A stretch of DNA of 64,000 bases, from the NCBI GenBank assembly GCA_945865925.1, contig CAMBFG010000002.1, positions 138,421-202,420 of the forward strand. The letters are read 5' to 3'. Positions within the stretch are counted from its first letter, which is position 1. Each line of letters starts with the position of its first letter. Position numbers and translations under genes: made by a program. This DNA comes from Dehalococcoides mccartyi (GTDB lineage: Bacteria > Chloroflexota > Dehalococcoidia > UBA2979). Shown piece by piece: positions 1 through 8,955 of this stretch. Below the pieces are notes generated by a model that was not told the DNA's origin, made no database searches, and saw nothing but the letters and a program-made list of their open reading frames with translations.

Positions 1-370
1 CCAGGTCAGCGGTGGAGGCATGCGCGGTCACTTCTAACAACTGGGTGCCGCGAGGGTTGGTAACGCCGATCCGCTTCTCTAGTTCGGTCGTGTCGAAGGG
101 CAGGTTGCCGTCCTGAATCGAGCGGTCGAGCACCGGACGAAGCGTGACGAGCCGGGAGAAGGTGTTTGCCAGGCGTTCAGCCGTCTGGAGGTCATTCAGC
201 TGGACGACCCCCTCGCCCTGCCGCTGGACGACGAGGAGTGTGGTCCGGGCCTCGTAGGAGGGGGTGAGCCGGGTCGACACCAGAAATGCGGCGACACCGC
301 CCAGGACAGCGGCACCCGCTACCAGCCACAACCACCGGCGACCGAGTTGTAGGAGGATGGCAAGATCCAT
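1..370 (-). CDS. Chain-length determinant (Wzz) family protein, 3' part cut by window edge
   Basis: Reading the minus strand from the ATG at 370 gives an open frame that runs off the window start. About 123 residues are visible. Residues ~12-33 form a hydrophobic helix rich in Leu, Val and Ala (RRWLWLVAGAAVLGG), followed by STRLTPSYEARTTLLV, the usual start of the Wzz periplasmic domain (PF02706). Wzz proteins set polysaccharide chain length at the cytoplasmic membrane, often with a tyrosine-kinase partner. Its position at the edge of a sugar-nucleotide, flippase and ligase locus fits. No strong ribosome binding site precedes the ATG, so the start is tentative. The C-terminal half, including any kinase fusion, lies outside the window. 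Confidence 0.8.
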   Translation of the reverse strand, partial: MDLAILLQLGRRWLWLVAGAAVLGGVAAFLVSTRLTPSYEARTTLLVVQRQGEGVVQLNDLQTAERLANTFSRLVTLRPVLDRSIQDGNLPFDTTELEKRIGVTNPRGTQLLEVTAHASTADL

Positions 371-634
371 GGCGCGGATAGTCTCATTCCGCACAGATTC
401 CGTCATGTGGCTGATCGAGAGTGACGCGCTCCGAGACCCGTAGGACGGCATACCCGCCCTTCCGTACGCGGTTAGCATGCGACCTAGCGCCGGTCTGCCG
501 CGCCGACGCACGGAGCCGAGTAGGGTGCATCCTGTCCGCAGACTCGGTAAAATTCACGCGTCGCGGTGTGCAATTGAGCATCGAGATCAGCGACATTGCC
601 GTAGCCGTCACGGCGTACCGAAGGACATGGAACG
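371..634. other. Intergenic region between divergent genes
   Basis: Gene-free stretch between the minus-strand Wzz gene and the plus-strand surface protein, so it should hold both promoters. I found no clear palindrome, riboswitch-like core or consensus sigma-70 pair. A three-codon frame (ATG at 626, stop TGA) overlaps the start of the gene at 635 and is probably meaningless. Confidence 0.4.
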
Positions 635-1555
635 ATGAAGCGCACCTTCTGGCGTTCTTCTCGCGTTTGGTCCGCAGTTGCCACGCTGGTAGTGGTAGCG
701 ATCGCGCTGCTGCCGGGCACCTGGAGCACCGCAGTCGCTCAGACCGGTGGCGGAGAGATCGCTCCGACTTCCGTTAGCACATCCACCGCCACCTCGACGA
801 CCACCGTTACCTCGACAACCACCAGCACGGCGACATCCACCGCCGCACCAACGGCAACGTCGACCACCCTTCCCGCAGCCGGCGGTTCGGTCACCGTCCC
901 GAACGCTGGGCTCACCATCAACTTCGGTCAGGGGGCCCTGAGTACCAACACGAAGGTGGATTTCACCCCACTCGTGCCCGCGCCGACGACCACAACGACC
1001 ACGCCGCAACAGGCGCAGCAGACGAGCACCGCAGCGGTGCAGTCGCTGACTTCGCAGAACGTCCCGCCCCCGCCCGGCGTCGGTGGGACCGGTGGCAGCC
1101 TCATCCAATCGTTGTTCACACTCGACGCTTCCAGCACCACAAACGGGGAGAAGACGAACACCTTCAATGCACCGGTGACGTTGGCGATCGTTGTGCCGCC
1201 GGCCACCCTTGGCCTCGCTGGTGGGAACCTGGCAAACGTCCAGGTCTTCCGGTTCAACGAGACCAACCGAGCGTGGGTGCAGGTCGCTTGCTCGGCCAGT
1301 GCGACCGGGCTCTCCTGCAGTACCTCTGGGTTCTCGATCTGGGCGCTGGTCGTCGCCACGCCGGCCGGTGGTCAGATTGCGCCTGCCATCGGGACTGACG
1401 CCGGTGGCGCGACACCGGTGACGCCCCGCCCGGCAAACACGGGCACGGGCGTGACTCCGGACTCGACGTCCACCCTGTCGATGCTGGCGGCGATCCTCGC
1501 GGCGGGCAGCCTCCTCGGCGCGGGCGCGTTCGCCGTACAGCGCCGCCGGTCCTAA
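635..1555 (+). CDS. Secreted Thr/Ser-rich surface protein with PAxTG-like C-terminal anchor
   Basis: 306 residues. A basic start (MKRTFWRSSRVWS) and a hydrophobic stretch ending AVAQ form a signal peptide of about 35 residues. A low-complexity Thr/Ser/Ala tract follows (residues ~45-80, repeats like TSTTTVTSTTT), then a domain with GGSVTVPNAGLTINFGQGAL. Residues ~264-306 are a sorting-type tail: PANTG, a spacer, a hydrophobic helix (LAAILAAGSLLGAGAFAV) and QRRRS. This predicts a cell-surface protein anchored by a sortase-like route or simply by the C-terminal helix. No enzymatic motif is visible. A strong hairpin follows the stop. The function is unknown; a structural or adhesive role is an inference from composition. 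Confidence 0.75.
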   Translation: MKRTFWRSSRVWSAVATLVVVAIALLPGTWSTAVAQTGGGEIAPTSVSTSTATSTTTVTSTTTSTATSTAAPTATSTTLPAAGGSVTVPNAGLTINFGQGALSTNTKVDFTPLVPAPTTTTTTPQQAQQTSTAAVQSLTSQNVPPPPGVGGTGGSLIQSLFTLDASSTTNGEKTNTFNAPVTLAIVVPPATLGLAGGNLANVQVFRFNETNRAWVQVACSASATGLSCSTSGFSIWALVVATPAGGQIAPAIGTDAGGATPVTPRPANTGTGVTPDSTSTLSMLAAILAAGSLLGAGAFAVQRRRS

Positions 1556-1583
1556 CGACTGCAGCTTCGGCGCTAGGACCCAC

Positions 1584-1617
1584 AACGACCGCCTGTCCTT
1601 GCGGGCAGGCGATCGTT
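1584..1617. terminator. Bidirectional hairpin terminator
   Basis: Near-perfect 15-bp stem (one C-A mismatch, one G-T pair) around a TTGC loop; arms include CGCCTGTCC and GGGCAGGCG. It lies between the converging ends of the surface protein gene and the PhzF-like gene. There are only short T runs, so efficiency is uncertain. Confidence 0.65.
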
Positions 1618-1632
1618 TCGCGCGCACGAGCG

Positions 1633-2502
1633 TCAGTCGAGGCGGATCGCGCCCTCGATGACCGTCACCGCATCTCCGCCGATCTCCACGTCATCGGGTC
1701 CGCCCACGGCAACGGAGATGCGGGCGTCCCGTCCCATCTCGCGGCCCTGGGAGGCCACGTACGAGCGGCCCGTCCTCGACAGCAACCCGGTCGCGCCGAG
1801 GTACGCACCCAGCGCGGCATTGCAGGAGCCGCACGCGGGATCCTCGGGGACTCCGGCACCCGGAGCCCAGGTGCGGACGCGCACGCGCTCGGTCGCGGCG
1901 ACGTCCGAGGTGATCGCGAACGCTGAGATGCCCAGCGCCCCGACCTCGCGGCTGAATGCGTCGACGGCGACGAGGTCCGGGCGGGCCGCCGCGAGCGCGT
2001 CGGTGCCCGGCACCTGTGCGATCAGCCAGACCGGGCCAACGTCCACGAGTGCGGGCGCGGGCATCGCCTCGACGGGTGCGCCGAGGGCTGCCGACAGTCG
2101 CGCCAGATCGATATCGACTCGCTGGACGGTGGGCCTCGGCGCCCGCACGAACACGCGCCCATCTGGTGCCACGCGCAATGCGATGACCCCGGCGGGACAC
2201 TCCTGCGTCAGGCGACCGTCACGAGGCGTCACACGTCCCGCCTCGATCACCGCGTGCGCCGACCCCACGGTGGGATGCCCGGCAAACGGGAGTTCGTTCA
2301 GTGGCGTGAAGATACGCAGGCGGTAGTCGGCCACATCCGAGGGCAACACGAACGTTGTTTCTGACAGGTTCGTCCATCGCGCGATCCGCTGCATTTGTTC
2401 CGTGCTGAGGCTCGCGCCATCGAGGATCACCGCGACGGGGTTGCCGAGAAACGGCACGCTGGTAAACACATCGACCTGCTTGAATGTGACCACGTGTGGC
2501 AC
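1633..2502 (-). CDS. PhzF-family isomerase/epimerase-like protein
   Basis: Start chosen at the GTG at 2502, preceded by AAGGGGG at 5-nt spacing, giving 289 residues, normal for PhzF. A longer frame begins upstream but lacks family similarity. The N-terminus has the hallmark QVDVFTSVPFLGNPVAV, then NLSETTFVLP, whose Glu matches the catalytic acid of PhzF, and the substrate-loop motif PFAGHPTVGSAHAV. The C-terminal half repeats the fold, with PEDPACGSCNAALGAYL. Known members isomerise or epimerise small cyclic or amino-acid-like substrates; the substrate here cannot be told. The gene diverges from the hydrolase at 2606, with about 100 bp between them for both promoters. Confidence 0.9.
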   Translation of the reverse strand: MPHVVTFKQVDVFTSVPFLGNPVAVILDGASLSTEQMQRIARWTNLSETTFVLPSDVADYRLRIFTPLNELPFAGHPTVGSAHAVIEAGRVTPRDGRLTQECPAGVIALRVAPDGRVFVRAPRPTVQRVDIDLARLSAALGAPVEAMPAPALVDVGPVWLIAQVPGTDALAAARPDLVAVDAFSREVGALGISAFAITSDVAATERVRVRTWAPGAGVPEDPACGSCNAALGAYLGATGLLSRTGRSYVASQGREMGRDARISVAVGGPDDVEIGGDAVTVIEGAIRLD

Positions 2503-2605
2503 TGCTGCCCCCTTCACCCGCACATCGAGGGAAGCGCGGAGACTATCACTGACGACCGTACAGAAGGCCTCGGGTACGCTGATTCGAAGCGGCATCGGAG
2601 GCATC

Positions 2606-3538
2606 GTGACCACAGGCTGGAAGGTCGGCATCGGGACCGTCGTGCTGATCGCCACGCTTTCCGTGGGGATGTGGTTCACCATCGCCTATATCTCGGCTGA
2701 TGCGATCCTGAACCCGGCTCCGCCGCGCAAACTCCCCTTCCTCGCCGACCAGATGTTCGCGGCGCAGGCGGTCGAATTCCCCGCACGCGACGGCGTTCGC
2801 ATCGGCGCGCTCTGGGTGCCGACGGTCGCGCCGGCTGGCTCAGAGTTGCAGCAGACGCGACGCCCAACGGTGATCCTGTTGCACGGATACGGACAGACGC
2901 GAGACGCACTCCTCCCGCAGGCGGAACTGATGGTGAACGCCGGGTTCAATGCCTTCATCATCGACTTCCGCGGGCACGGGACCTCGGCGGGTGAGGTTGC
3001 AGCACTGGGCACGCTGGACGCGAACGATGTGCTTGGGGCGATCGACTACCTGATGTCGCGTCCTGATGTGGACACGACTCGGATCGGCGTCCAGGGGATC
3101 TCGATGGGGGCGGCTGCAGGCGTGATCGCGGCTGCGCAAGACCTGCGCGTCCGCGGCGTCATCGCGGAAGAGCCAGTGTCATCGCTACGGGACGCGGTCT
3201 GGACCGCCTACCGTGACCGTCTGAGCCTCCCAGCGTTCCTGTTCCGCGATGTCACGCTGTGGCTCGTCGAACGCCGCCTGGAACAGCCGCTGTCCGAGGT
3301 CTCACCCACCGAGGCCGCTGCCCGTCTGACGCCTCGGCCCCTCCTGGTGATCGACCACGCGGGTGAAGCGCCGGTCGAGCCCGGCGGCGCGAACCGCCTG
3401 CTCAATGCCGCCGGCGCACCCAAAGAACTCTGGGTCTCCCCGGAATACGAGGCCGTAGGCGAAGGTTCGCCGGTCTCACCCGCCTACGCCACGCACGTCC
3501 TCGGCTTCTGGCGGACGTCGTTCGGGCTGCAGCCGTAG
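2606..3538 (+). CDS. Membrane-tethered alpha/beta hydrolase
   Basis: The start is taken at the GTG at 2606 because GGAGG lies 4 nt upstream and the next residues form a transmembrane helix (VGIGTVVLIATLSVGMWF). The protein has 310 residues. After the helix comes an alpha/beta hydrolase core: HGYGQTRDALLPQAELM (oxyanion region), DFRGHGTSAGE, the nucleophile elbow GISMG, and a C-terminal ATHVLGFW giving the probable catalytic His. Members hydrolyse esters or peptides; the anchor suggests action at the outer face of the membrane. Its stop is one base from the stop of the converging polysaccharide gene. The substrate is unknown. Confidence 0.85.
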   Translation: MTTGWKVGIGTVVLIATLSVGMWFTIAYISADAILNPAPPRKLPFLADQMFAAQAVEFPARDGVRIGALWVPTVAPAGSELQQTRRPTVILLHGYGQTRDALLPQAELMVNAGFNAFIIDFRGHGTSAGEVAALGTLDANDVLGAIDYLMSRPDVDTTRIGVQGISMGAAAGVIAAAQDLRVRGVIAEEPVSSLRDAVWTAYRDRLSLPAFLFRDVTLWLVERRLEQPLSEVSPTEAAARLTPRPLLVIDHAGEAPVEPGGANRLLNAAGAPKELWVSPEYEAVGEGSPVSPAYATHVLGFWRTSFGLQP

Positions 3539-3539
3539 G

Positions 3540-4964
3540 TCAGACGACCCGGGCGCGCGATCCGTCGAGGGCGACCAATCGCGCCCATCTCGATCTTCGG
3601 CTGGTCTGAGGTCTCGGGGCGGCCTCGCTCTCGGCCGTCGCCAGCACGATGGCGATCGCCACCCAGGACGTGTAGTAGAACCCGTGCAGCGCCGGCCCGC
3701 CGATCGCGCCTCCCGCCGACAGGGCGAGCAGCATGAGCGCCCCCATCGCCTCCACCTGGTGATCGTCCTTCGTGAAACGCCGGAACGCGGTCCATGACGA
3801 GACGCCGACCAGCAGCACCACAGCCATCAATCCCTGCAGCCCCATCTTCGCGAGGTACCACGCATAGGAATTGTGGATGAAGGTGGACGTCACATAGACC
3901 AATCGTGGCCCGGTGATCTCGTACTCCACTTCGGCCCGGACCGGTATCGATGCGCCAAAGCCGAGCCCGTAGACCTGTCCCTTCCACGCTGCGAATGCGT
4001 CCTCCGCCTCCGCGACACGTGACTGATACGACAGCGCCCCGAAGCCCTCGCTCAAGCGCTCCGTCGGGCCTGGCGCGATCTGTTGGAGGACGGGGACGGC
4101 CTCGAGAAACACCGTGAGCAGGAGGCCGCCCACCAGCACCATCGCCGCGGCGCGCCCCGGCGACGAACGCAAGACGTACAGACCGATAGCAATGGCTGAC
4201 GCGGCAACCGCGACCATGAGCAACCCTCGTTGGCTGGTGGAGAACGCCGCGACCAGCAACAGAAAGGTGGACGCCGCGAACGCACCGTTACCTCGCTTCA
4301 AGACACCATTCAGGATCAGCCAGACCGAGAAGGGAATCAGCGTGCCGAGTTGGGACAGGTAGAAGTCCACTCGCCGCTCACCGAAGGACATCGCGAGATA
4401 CGGCAAGAGGAATGGCAGCAGAATCAGATGCGCGGCGACCGCGAAGGTCGCCGCGTCACGACGGTCGAACTTCAACCCTCGAAGAATGAACACCAACGCG
4501 ATCAGGTTCGTGGTCTCCACGACCTCCGCGGCGACCACACGAGCGGCGCCACCGCGGACGAGCCCCACCAGGAGTGCGAACACCACGGTGGCGAGGTACA
4601 GCACCTCGACGCCGCGGAGCGACGACGTCTGCCGGCTTCTGATCATCCGGACCAGCAGCGTGAACTCGCAGAACGCGATCAGCGCGACGGAGTGCGGTGG
4701 GATCCCCTCGGCATTTCCCGGGAGGACCAGGTAATTCACCACCGGGCCACCGATGATCCCGATGGCGAGCACGACGCCCACCGGAAGCCGGATGAGCACC
4801 GCGAACGCCAGCGGCGCGACCGCCACTCCGAGTGCCAGTTGCCCGGCTCCTGGCGGGCCGAACAGCATCGCAGCCTCCAGTGCGACGGCGATGACTGCGC
4901 CCACCAGCACCGCTGCACCCGGCGACGCCCACCGAGGAGTCTGGCGCACCCCGAGCAGGCTCAT
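3540..4964 (-). CDS. O-antigen ligase/polymerase-like polytopic membrane protein
   Basis: 474 residues from the ATG at 4964, which overlaps the stop of the upstream rfbG-like gene as ATGA. The protein consists almost wholly of hydrophobic helices (about 11-12) with one larger extracytoplasmic loop around residues 260-340 (RLSEGFGALSYQSRVAEAED), the layout of Wzy polymerases and WaaL-type ligases. Such proteins polymerise repeat units or transfer a finished polysaccharide from its lipid carrier. It is the last gene of the translationally coupled run TK-N, TK-C, flippase, rfbF, rfbG. Polymerase and ligase cannot be separated by sequence alone; with no LPS genes nearby, a capsule or wall-linked polymer is more likely. 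Confidence 0.75.
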   Translation of the reverse strand: MSLLGVRQTPRWASPGAAVLVGAVIAVALEAAMLFGPPGAGQLALGVAVAPLAFAVLIRLPVGVVLAIGIIGGPVVNYLVLPGNAEGIPPHSVALIAFCEFTLLVRMIRSRQTSSLRGVEVLYLATVVFALLVGLVRGGAARVVAAEVVETTNLIALVFILRGLKFDRRDAATFAVAAHLILLPFLLPYLAMSFGERRVDFYLSQLGTLIPFSVWLILNGVLKRGNGAFAASTFLLLVAAFSTSQRGLLMVAVAASAIAIGLYVLRSSPGRAAAMVLVGGLLLTVFLEAVPVLQQIAPGPTERLSEGFGALSYQSRVAEAEDAFAAWKGQVYGLGFGASIPVRAEVEYEITGPRLVYVTSTFIHNSYAWYLAKMGLQGLMAVVLLVGVSSWTAFRRFTKDDHQVEAMGALMLLALSAGGAIGGPALHGFYYTSWVAIAIVLATAESEAAPRPQTSRRSRWARLVALDGSRARVV

Positions 4965-5959
4965 CCGCGCGCGACCACCTCGCGGTACCACGGAAGTGTC
5001 CGCGTCAGCCCGTCCGCCAGCGTGATCGTGGGCGACCAGCCGAGGCGCGCACGCATCTTTGAGGCGTCCAGCACCTGGAACGGGATCTCATGACGTGCGG
5101 TCCCAAGGACGCGTGTCTGGAGCGTCTCCACCGCCGCGGTGCGGCAAGCGACATCAATAGCACCAAGGAGCTCGAGGACTGACGTGGCGAGCCCGGTGCC
5201 CGCGTTGAATGCCTCGCCTGCCAACGCGAGTTCGTCGAAGCGCGCCGCGGTCAGCAGGTACGCCGTCACCACGTCGTCCACGTGGATGTAGTCACGTCGA
5301 GGTGTGCCGTCGCTGCGTACCTCCAGCGTCTCGCCTCGAAGGGCCGCACGAAGCGCACCGGGAATCAGGCGCGACCAGTTGAGGTCGCCCGGCCCGTAGG
5401 TGTTTGCGCAACGCAGCGTGACGACCGGCACTCCGTAGACCTGGCTGTACGAGCGGATCACCGCCTCGGCCGCAGCCTTCGAGGCGTCGTAGGGCTGGGT
5501 GCCGAGCAGTGGGAGGTCCTCCACGTACGCCCGCTCTCCCGCGGAGCCGTACGCTTTGTCGCTGGACGCCACGAGCACGCGCGTGCCAAACGAGGCGTGA
5601 CGGCGGACAGCCTCCATCACGTGCGCCGTGCCCATCACGTTCGCCTCGAACGTCGCGAGCGGGACTTTCGAGGCAACGGGGACGAGGGTCTGGGCGCCCA
5701 GGTGGAAGCAGAACTCCGCCTCCGACTCTACCAGCGCACGCTCCACGTCGGCGTAGTCGAGGAGCGTTCCGCTGACTGTGCGCACGCGGCCGCCAGTGAC
5801 GAGGGGCGCAAGCGGGCTTCCACCATCGAGGTCGCGGACGAGGACTGTCACCTCGGCGCGATCCTCGACCAGACGCGCGACAAGGTTCGAGCCCACGAGG
5901 CCCGCGGCGCCGGTCACGAGGACGCGACGGCCCATGAGGGACGCTAGCGCTTCAGCCAC
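4961..5959 (-). CDS. rfbG: CDP-glucose 4,6-dehydratase-like SDR enzyme
   Basis: 332 residues from a GTG at 5959 with GGGAG upstream; an ATG eight codons later is the alternative. Extended short-chain dehydrogenase fold: NAD-binding GAAGLVGSN at residues ~17-25, SSDKAYG (catalytic Ser region) and YDASK (Tyr-Lys pair). The segment TYGPGDLNWSRLIPGALRA matches the RfbG-type substrate loop. The enzyme removes water from CDP-glucose to give CDP-4-keto-6-deoxyglucose. The directly upstream gene encodes the CDP-glucose-forming RfbF, which strongly supports this role over a generic epimerase. The gene overlaps rfbF by 16 nt and the downstream membrane protein by ATGA, so the three are probably co-translated. 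Confidence 0.85.
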   Translation of the reverse strand: MAEALASLMGRRVLVTGAAGLVGSNLVARLVEDRAEVTVLVRDLDGGSPLAPLVTGGRVRTVSGTLLDYADVERALVESEAEFCFHLGAQTLVPVASKVPLATFEANVMGTAHVMEAVRRHASFGTRVLVASSDKAYGSAGERAYVEDLPLLGTQPYDASKAAAEAVIRSYSQVYGVPVVTLRCANTYGPGDLNWSRLIPGALRAALRGETLEVRSDGTPRRDYIHVDDVVTAYLLTAARFDELALAGEAFNAGTGLATSVLELLGAIDVACRTAAVETLQTRVLGTARHEIPFQVLDASKMRARLGWSPTITLADGLTRTLPWYREVVARG

Positions 5960-6723
5960 GGGCGTTCTCCCGAGTCCCAGAGGTCCCGCATCTGCAACAC
6001 GTCACGCTGAGTATCGATGCCCTGCCAGAAGCCTTCGTGACGAAACGCATAGAGGCCGCCTCGGTGGCTCAGCGCGGGGAGCGGTCCTTGCTCGAAGATC
6101 GTGTCGTCACCCTCGATCAGGTCGAGGACGGAGGGTTCGAGGACGTAGAACCCGCCGTTGATCCAACCCTCGGCGGTCTGTGGTTTCTCGCGGAAGTCCG
6201 TCACCAGCGAGCCATCGAGTTCGAGGTGCCCCCAGCGCGGCGGTGGATGGACAGCGGTCAGCGTTGCGGTCGCGCGCTGCGCGCGATGAAAGGTGATCGA
6301 CGCTGCGATATCGACGTTGCCGAGGCCGTCACCGTAGGTCAGGCAGAACGTGTCGTCAGCCAGCCACTCGCGGAGCCGCCGGATGCGCCCGCCGGTCATC
6401 GTGTCGAGCCCGGTGTCGATGAGGTGGATACGCCAGTTGTTCCAGAGGGCGTCCTCGTCGGTCGGGTGCACCTCCACAACCCCGTCGCGCATCTCGACCG
6501 TCAGGTCGCGCCGCTGGAGGTAGTGGTTGGCGAAATAGTCCTTGATGATCTCGCCTCGATAGCCGAGGGCGACGACGAACTCAGAGACACCGTTCACGGC
6601 GTAAGTGCGCATGATGTGCTCGATGAGCGGGATGCCGCCGACGCGCACCATCGGCTTCGGGATGACATCGGTCTCTTCTTGAAGACGAGTGCCGCGGCCA
6701 CCGGCGAGGATCACCGCTTTCAT
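5944..6723 (-). CDS. rfbF: Glucose-1-phosphate cytidylyltransferase
   Basis: 259 residues. Nucleotidyltransferase fold with the N-terminal AVILAGGRGTRLQEET and the PKPMVRVGGIPLIEHIM segment typical of RfbF rather than RmlA or GalU. FANHYLQRRDLTVEM, FCLTYGDGLGNVD and NGGFYVLEPSVLD also match the family. It makes CDP-glucose from CTP and glucose 1-phosphate, the substrate for the neighbouring RfbG-like enzyme. Its ATG overlaps the flippase stop (ATGA) and its end overlaps rfbG. The length is normal and no key residue seems missing. No RfbH-type 3-dehydratase is found in the window, so the final CDP-sugar is unclear. Confidence 0.92.
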   Translation of the reverse strand: MKAVILAGGRGTRLQEETDVIPKPMVRVGGIPLIEHIMRTYAVNGVSEFVVALGYRGEIIKDYFANHYLQRRDLTVEMRDGVVEVHPTDEDALWNNWRIHLIDTGLDTMTGGRIRRLREWLADDTFCLTYGDGLGNVDIAASITFHRAQRATATLTAVHPPPRWGHLELDGSLVTDFREKPQTAEGWINGGFYVLEPSVLDLIEGDDTIFEQGPLPALSHRGGLYAFRHEGFWQGIDTQRDVLQMRDLWDSGERPWLKR

Positions 6724-8036
6724 GACCGTACCTCTCGCGCCCCGCGCTCATTCTGACTCAGCGACCGCCGGACCTCGCGCCAGTTGGACCACGCCAACGG
6801 CAGCAGGGCGACGGTCGCGCCCCATGCTAGCGCGGCGACGCCGAGGCGCTCTACCAACAGCCACGCGATGGCAACCTTCACCACCACCGCCACGCTGAGC
6901 CACCGCACCTGCGGCCAGACTCGCCCCATCCCATTGAGGACGACCGACAACACCATCACCCACACGGCCACCACCAGCCAGACCGCCAGGCCCGCATAGA
7001 GCGAGGCGTCCCGTATCTCGCGGCCGGCCCAGACCTCGACCGCCCATGGGCCAGCGAGGGCAATCGCGACACCCGCGAGGACGGCGGCGCCAGCGGCGGC
7101 AGCGGCCGCGCGCGCGGCGAATGTCCGCGCCCACTGGTGATTGCCGACGGCGACCTCGGCTGACGTCCTGGCCCACAGCGGGGTTGCCGCCGCGAACATC
7201 AGGGTGGCGGGGACGAGATAGAGGCGCTGCACGAGTGCGAAGTCGCCGGCCTCCGCCAGCGAGGTGAGTTGCGCCGCGACCAGGACGTCCGTCTGATAGA
7301 CCAGCGTGGCCACGACCTGCAACGAAGCGAACCCCACGCCCGCCCAGATGTCGCGCCTCGTGACCACCCACGCGCGCGCGGCGGACGGCAGGCCGCCCCA
7401 GTGCCCGTTCGCGATGAGCAGCGGGAACGCGGCGAGTACGGACAGCGCGAGCGCGAGGAAGTAGGCGGCAGCCATCGGCAGGAGCCCGCCACCAGCAGAG
7501 GCAACCAGCAGCAGCGCCGGGATGGTCATCGCCCAGCGGGTGACCTCAAGCGCTGCCACGAGCACCGGGCGCTCGCGCGCATACAGCGCCAGTTGCGCAA
7601 GGTTGCCCACCTGGAAGGCGCCGAGGCACACGATGGTGACCGCGATCGCCTCCTGCTGCTCGCTCGACCAGCCCACCCACCCGATCGCGCGGACGCCCGC
7701 CGCCGCGGCAAGCGCGAGGACGGCCAGGGCCGTGCTGAGGAGGGTGACGACCAGGACAGCCGCACTAAACGCCTCGCGCGCTCTGGACTCGTCGCCAGCC
7801 GCCCGCGATGTGGCGATCCGGTTTCGCACGGCGTTCCCGATGCCGAAGTCGAGGCCGGCAGTCAGCGTGGTCAGGCTGGCAAGCGCTGACCAGAAACCGA
7901 ACGTGGCATCGTCCAGCGCACGTGCCACGATCGACACGGTGACAATCCCCCCCATGATCGAGAGGAGCCGCGCACCAACAAGGGCAACCGAACCGGAGGC
8001 GAGCGGCTCCTGGGCGACCCGACGCAGCGCGATCAT
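6720..8036 (-). CDS. Polysaccharide flippase (Wzx/MATE-like)
   Basis: 438 residues with about 12 predicted membrane helices. The N-terminus (VGARLLSIMGGIVTVSIVARALDDATFGFW) has the pattern of Wzx/RfbX flippases and related oligosaccharide transporters, which move lipid-linked repeat units across the cytoplasmic membrane. It is ATGA-coupled to the transketolase C subunit upstream and to rfbF downstream, so it belongs to the same polysaccharide operon. Together with the Wzz-type protein and the ligase/polymerase-like protein this supports a Wzx/Wzy-dependent pathway. The sugar cargo cannot be read from the sequence. Confidence 0.85.
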   Translation of the reverse strand: MIALRRVAQEPLASGSVALVGARLLSIMGGIVTVSIVARALDDATFGFWSALASLTTLTAGLDFGIGNAVRNRIATSRAAGDESRAREAFSAAVLVVTLLSTALAVLALAAAAGVRAIGWVGWSSEQQEAIAVTIVCLGAFQVGNLAQLALYARERPVLVAALEVTRWAMTIPALLLVASAGGGLLPMAAAYFLALALSVLAAFPLLIANGHWGGLPSAARAWVVTRRDIWAGVGFASLQVVATLVYQTDVLVAAQLTSLAEAGDFALVQRLYLVPATLMFAAATPLWARTSAEVAVGNHQWARTFAARAAAAAAGAAVLAGVAIALAGPWAVEVWAGREIRDASLYAGLAVWLVVAVWVMVLSVVLNGMGRVWPQVRWLSVAVVVKVAIAWLLVERLGVAALAWGATVALLPLAWSNWREVRRSLSQNERGAREVRS

Positions 8037-8953
8037 GCACCCCGGCCAAGTGCAGCAACGACGCGAGTCTCGATGCCCTCGGCGGTCAGCCCGGAGAGCG
8101 AACGCAGGTAGGCCTGGTCGCCGGCCACCTCGGCGTACGCGTCCGCGACGCCGAGGCGCAGCCGAGGAGCCGGTACGCCAGCGTCCGCAGCGGCTTCCGC
8201 GAGCGCCGAGCCGAGCCCGCCGATGGTCGAGTGCTCCTCGACAGTCACGACGGGGCGCATGCGCAGTTCGACCAGGAGCGCGGGGTCGAGCGGTTTCAGG
8301 GACACGGCGCTGACCACACCGGCACTCACGCCGCGTCCTTCGAGTCGTTCCGCAGCCGCAAGGCTCACCTGCACCATCGTGCCATAGCTGACGAGCGTGA
8401 CGTCGGTGCCCTCGCGCACGCGGACGGAGCAGCCGGGGCCGACTGCCGGCAGTGTGGTATGGACGTCCGACTGGCCCGCCTTCTCCAGGCGCAGGTAGAT
8501 CGGCCCTTCCCCCGCACCGAGGTAGGGCACCAGCGCGCGCGTCTCCAGGGCGTCGCAGGGCGCGAGGACACGCATCCCGGGAAGTGCCCGCAGCATCGCG
8601 ACGTCCTCGGTCGGATGGTGAGTCGTACCCAGCTGGCCGTACGTGAAGCCACCGCCGAGGCCGACGAGCGTCACGGGTAACTTCGTGCGGCAGAGGTCGA
8701 GACGGATCTGCTCCATGCAGCGGTAGGTGGTGAACGGCGCGATCGCATAGACGAAGACGCGATGCCCCGTCAGCGCGAGGCCGGCGGCGACGCCGATCAT
8801 GTTCGCCTCGGCGACGCCGGCGTTAATGAAGCGCTGCGGGAACTGGCGCTGGAACGGCTCGATCACCGAGAAGCCAACATCGTTCACGATCAGCACGACG
8901 CTCGGGTCTGTCACCGCGAGTGTCGTCAGTTCGTCGATCAGCGCGTTGCGCAC
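8033..8953 (-). CDS. Transketolase-like enzyme, C-terminal (pyrimidine-binding) subunit
   Basis: 306 residues. Matches the pyrimidine-binding half plus C-terminal domain of transketolase/DXS-type enzymes: RFINAGVAEANMIGVAAGLALTG contains the Glu that activates the thiamine ring, followed by GGFTYGQLGTTHHPTED and a C-terminal TVEEHSTIGGLGSALAE. Only 2 nt separate it from the N subunit upstream, so the two make one thiamine-diphosphate enzyme. It is ATGA-coupled to the flippase. Split transketolases transfer two-carbon ketol units. Location inside a CDP-glucose locus suggests a sugar-building role rather than general pentose metabolism, but that is inference. Confidence 0.85.
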   Translation of the reverse strand: MRNALIDELTTLAVTDPSVVLIVNDVGFSVIEPFQRQFPQRFINAGVAEANMIGVAAGLALTGHRVFVYAIAPFTTYRCMEQIRLDLCRTKLPVTLVGLGGGFTYGQLGTTHHPTEDVAMLRALPGMRVLAPCDALETRALVPYLGAGEGPIYLRLEKAGQSDVHTTLPAVGPGCSVRVREGTDVTLVSYGTMVQVSLAAAERLEGRGVSAGVVSAVSLKPLDPALLVELRMRPVVTVEEHSTIGGLGSALAEAAADAGVPAPRLRLGVADAYAEVAGDQAYLRSLSGLTAEGIETRVVAALGRGA

Positions 8954-8955
8954 GG

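Noticed and set aside
371-634. Possible riboswitch upstream of the surface protein
   Set aside because: No conserved riboswitch core or strong stems could be identified.
608-1627. Long open frame on the minus strand opposite the surface protein gene
   Set aside because: Arg/Gly-rich, no family similarity, and it mirrors the third-position GC pattern of the plus-strand gene with a signal peptide and anchor.
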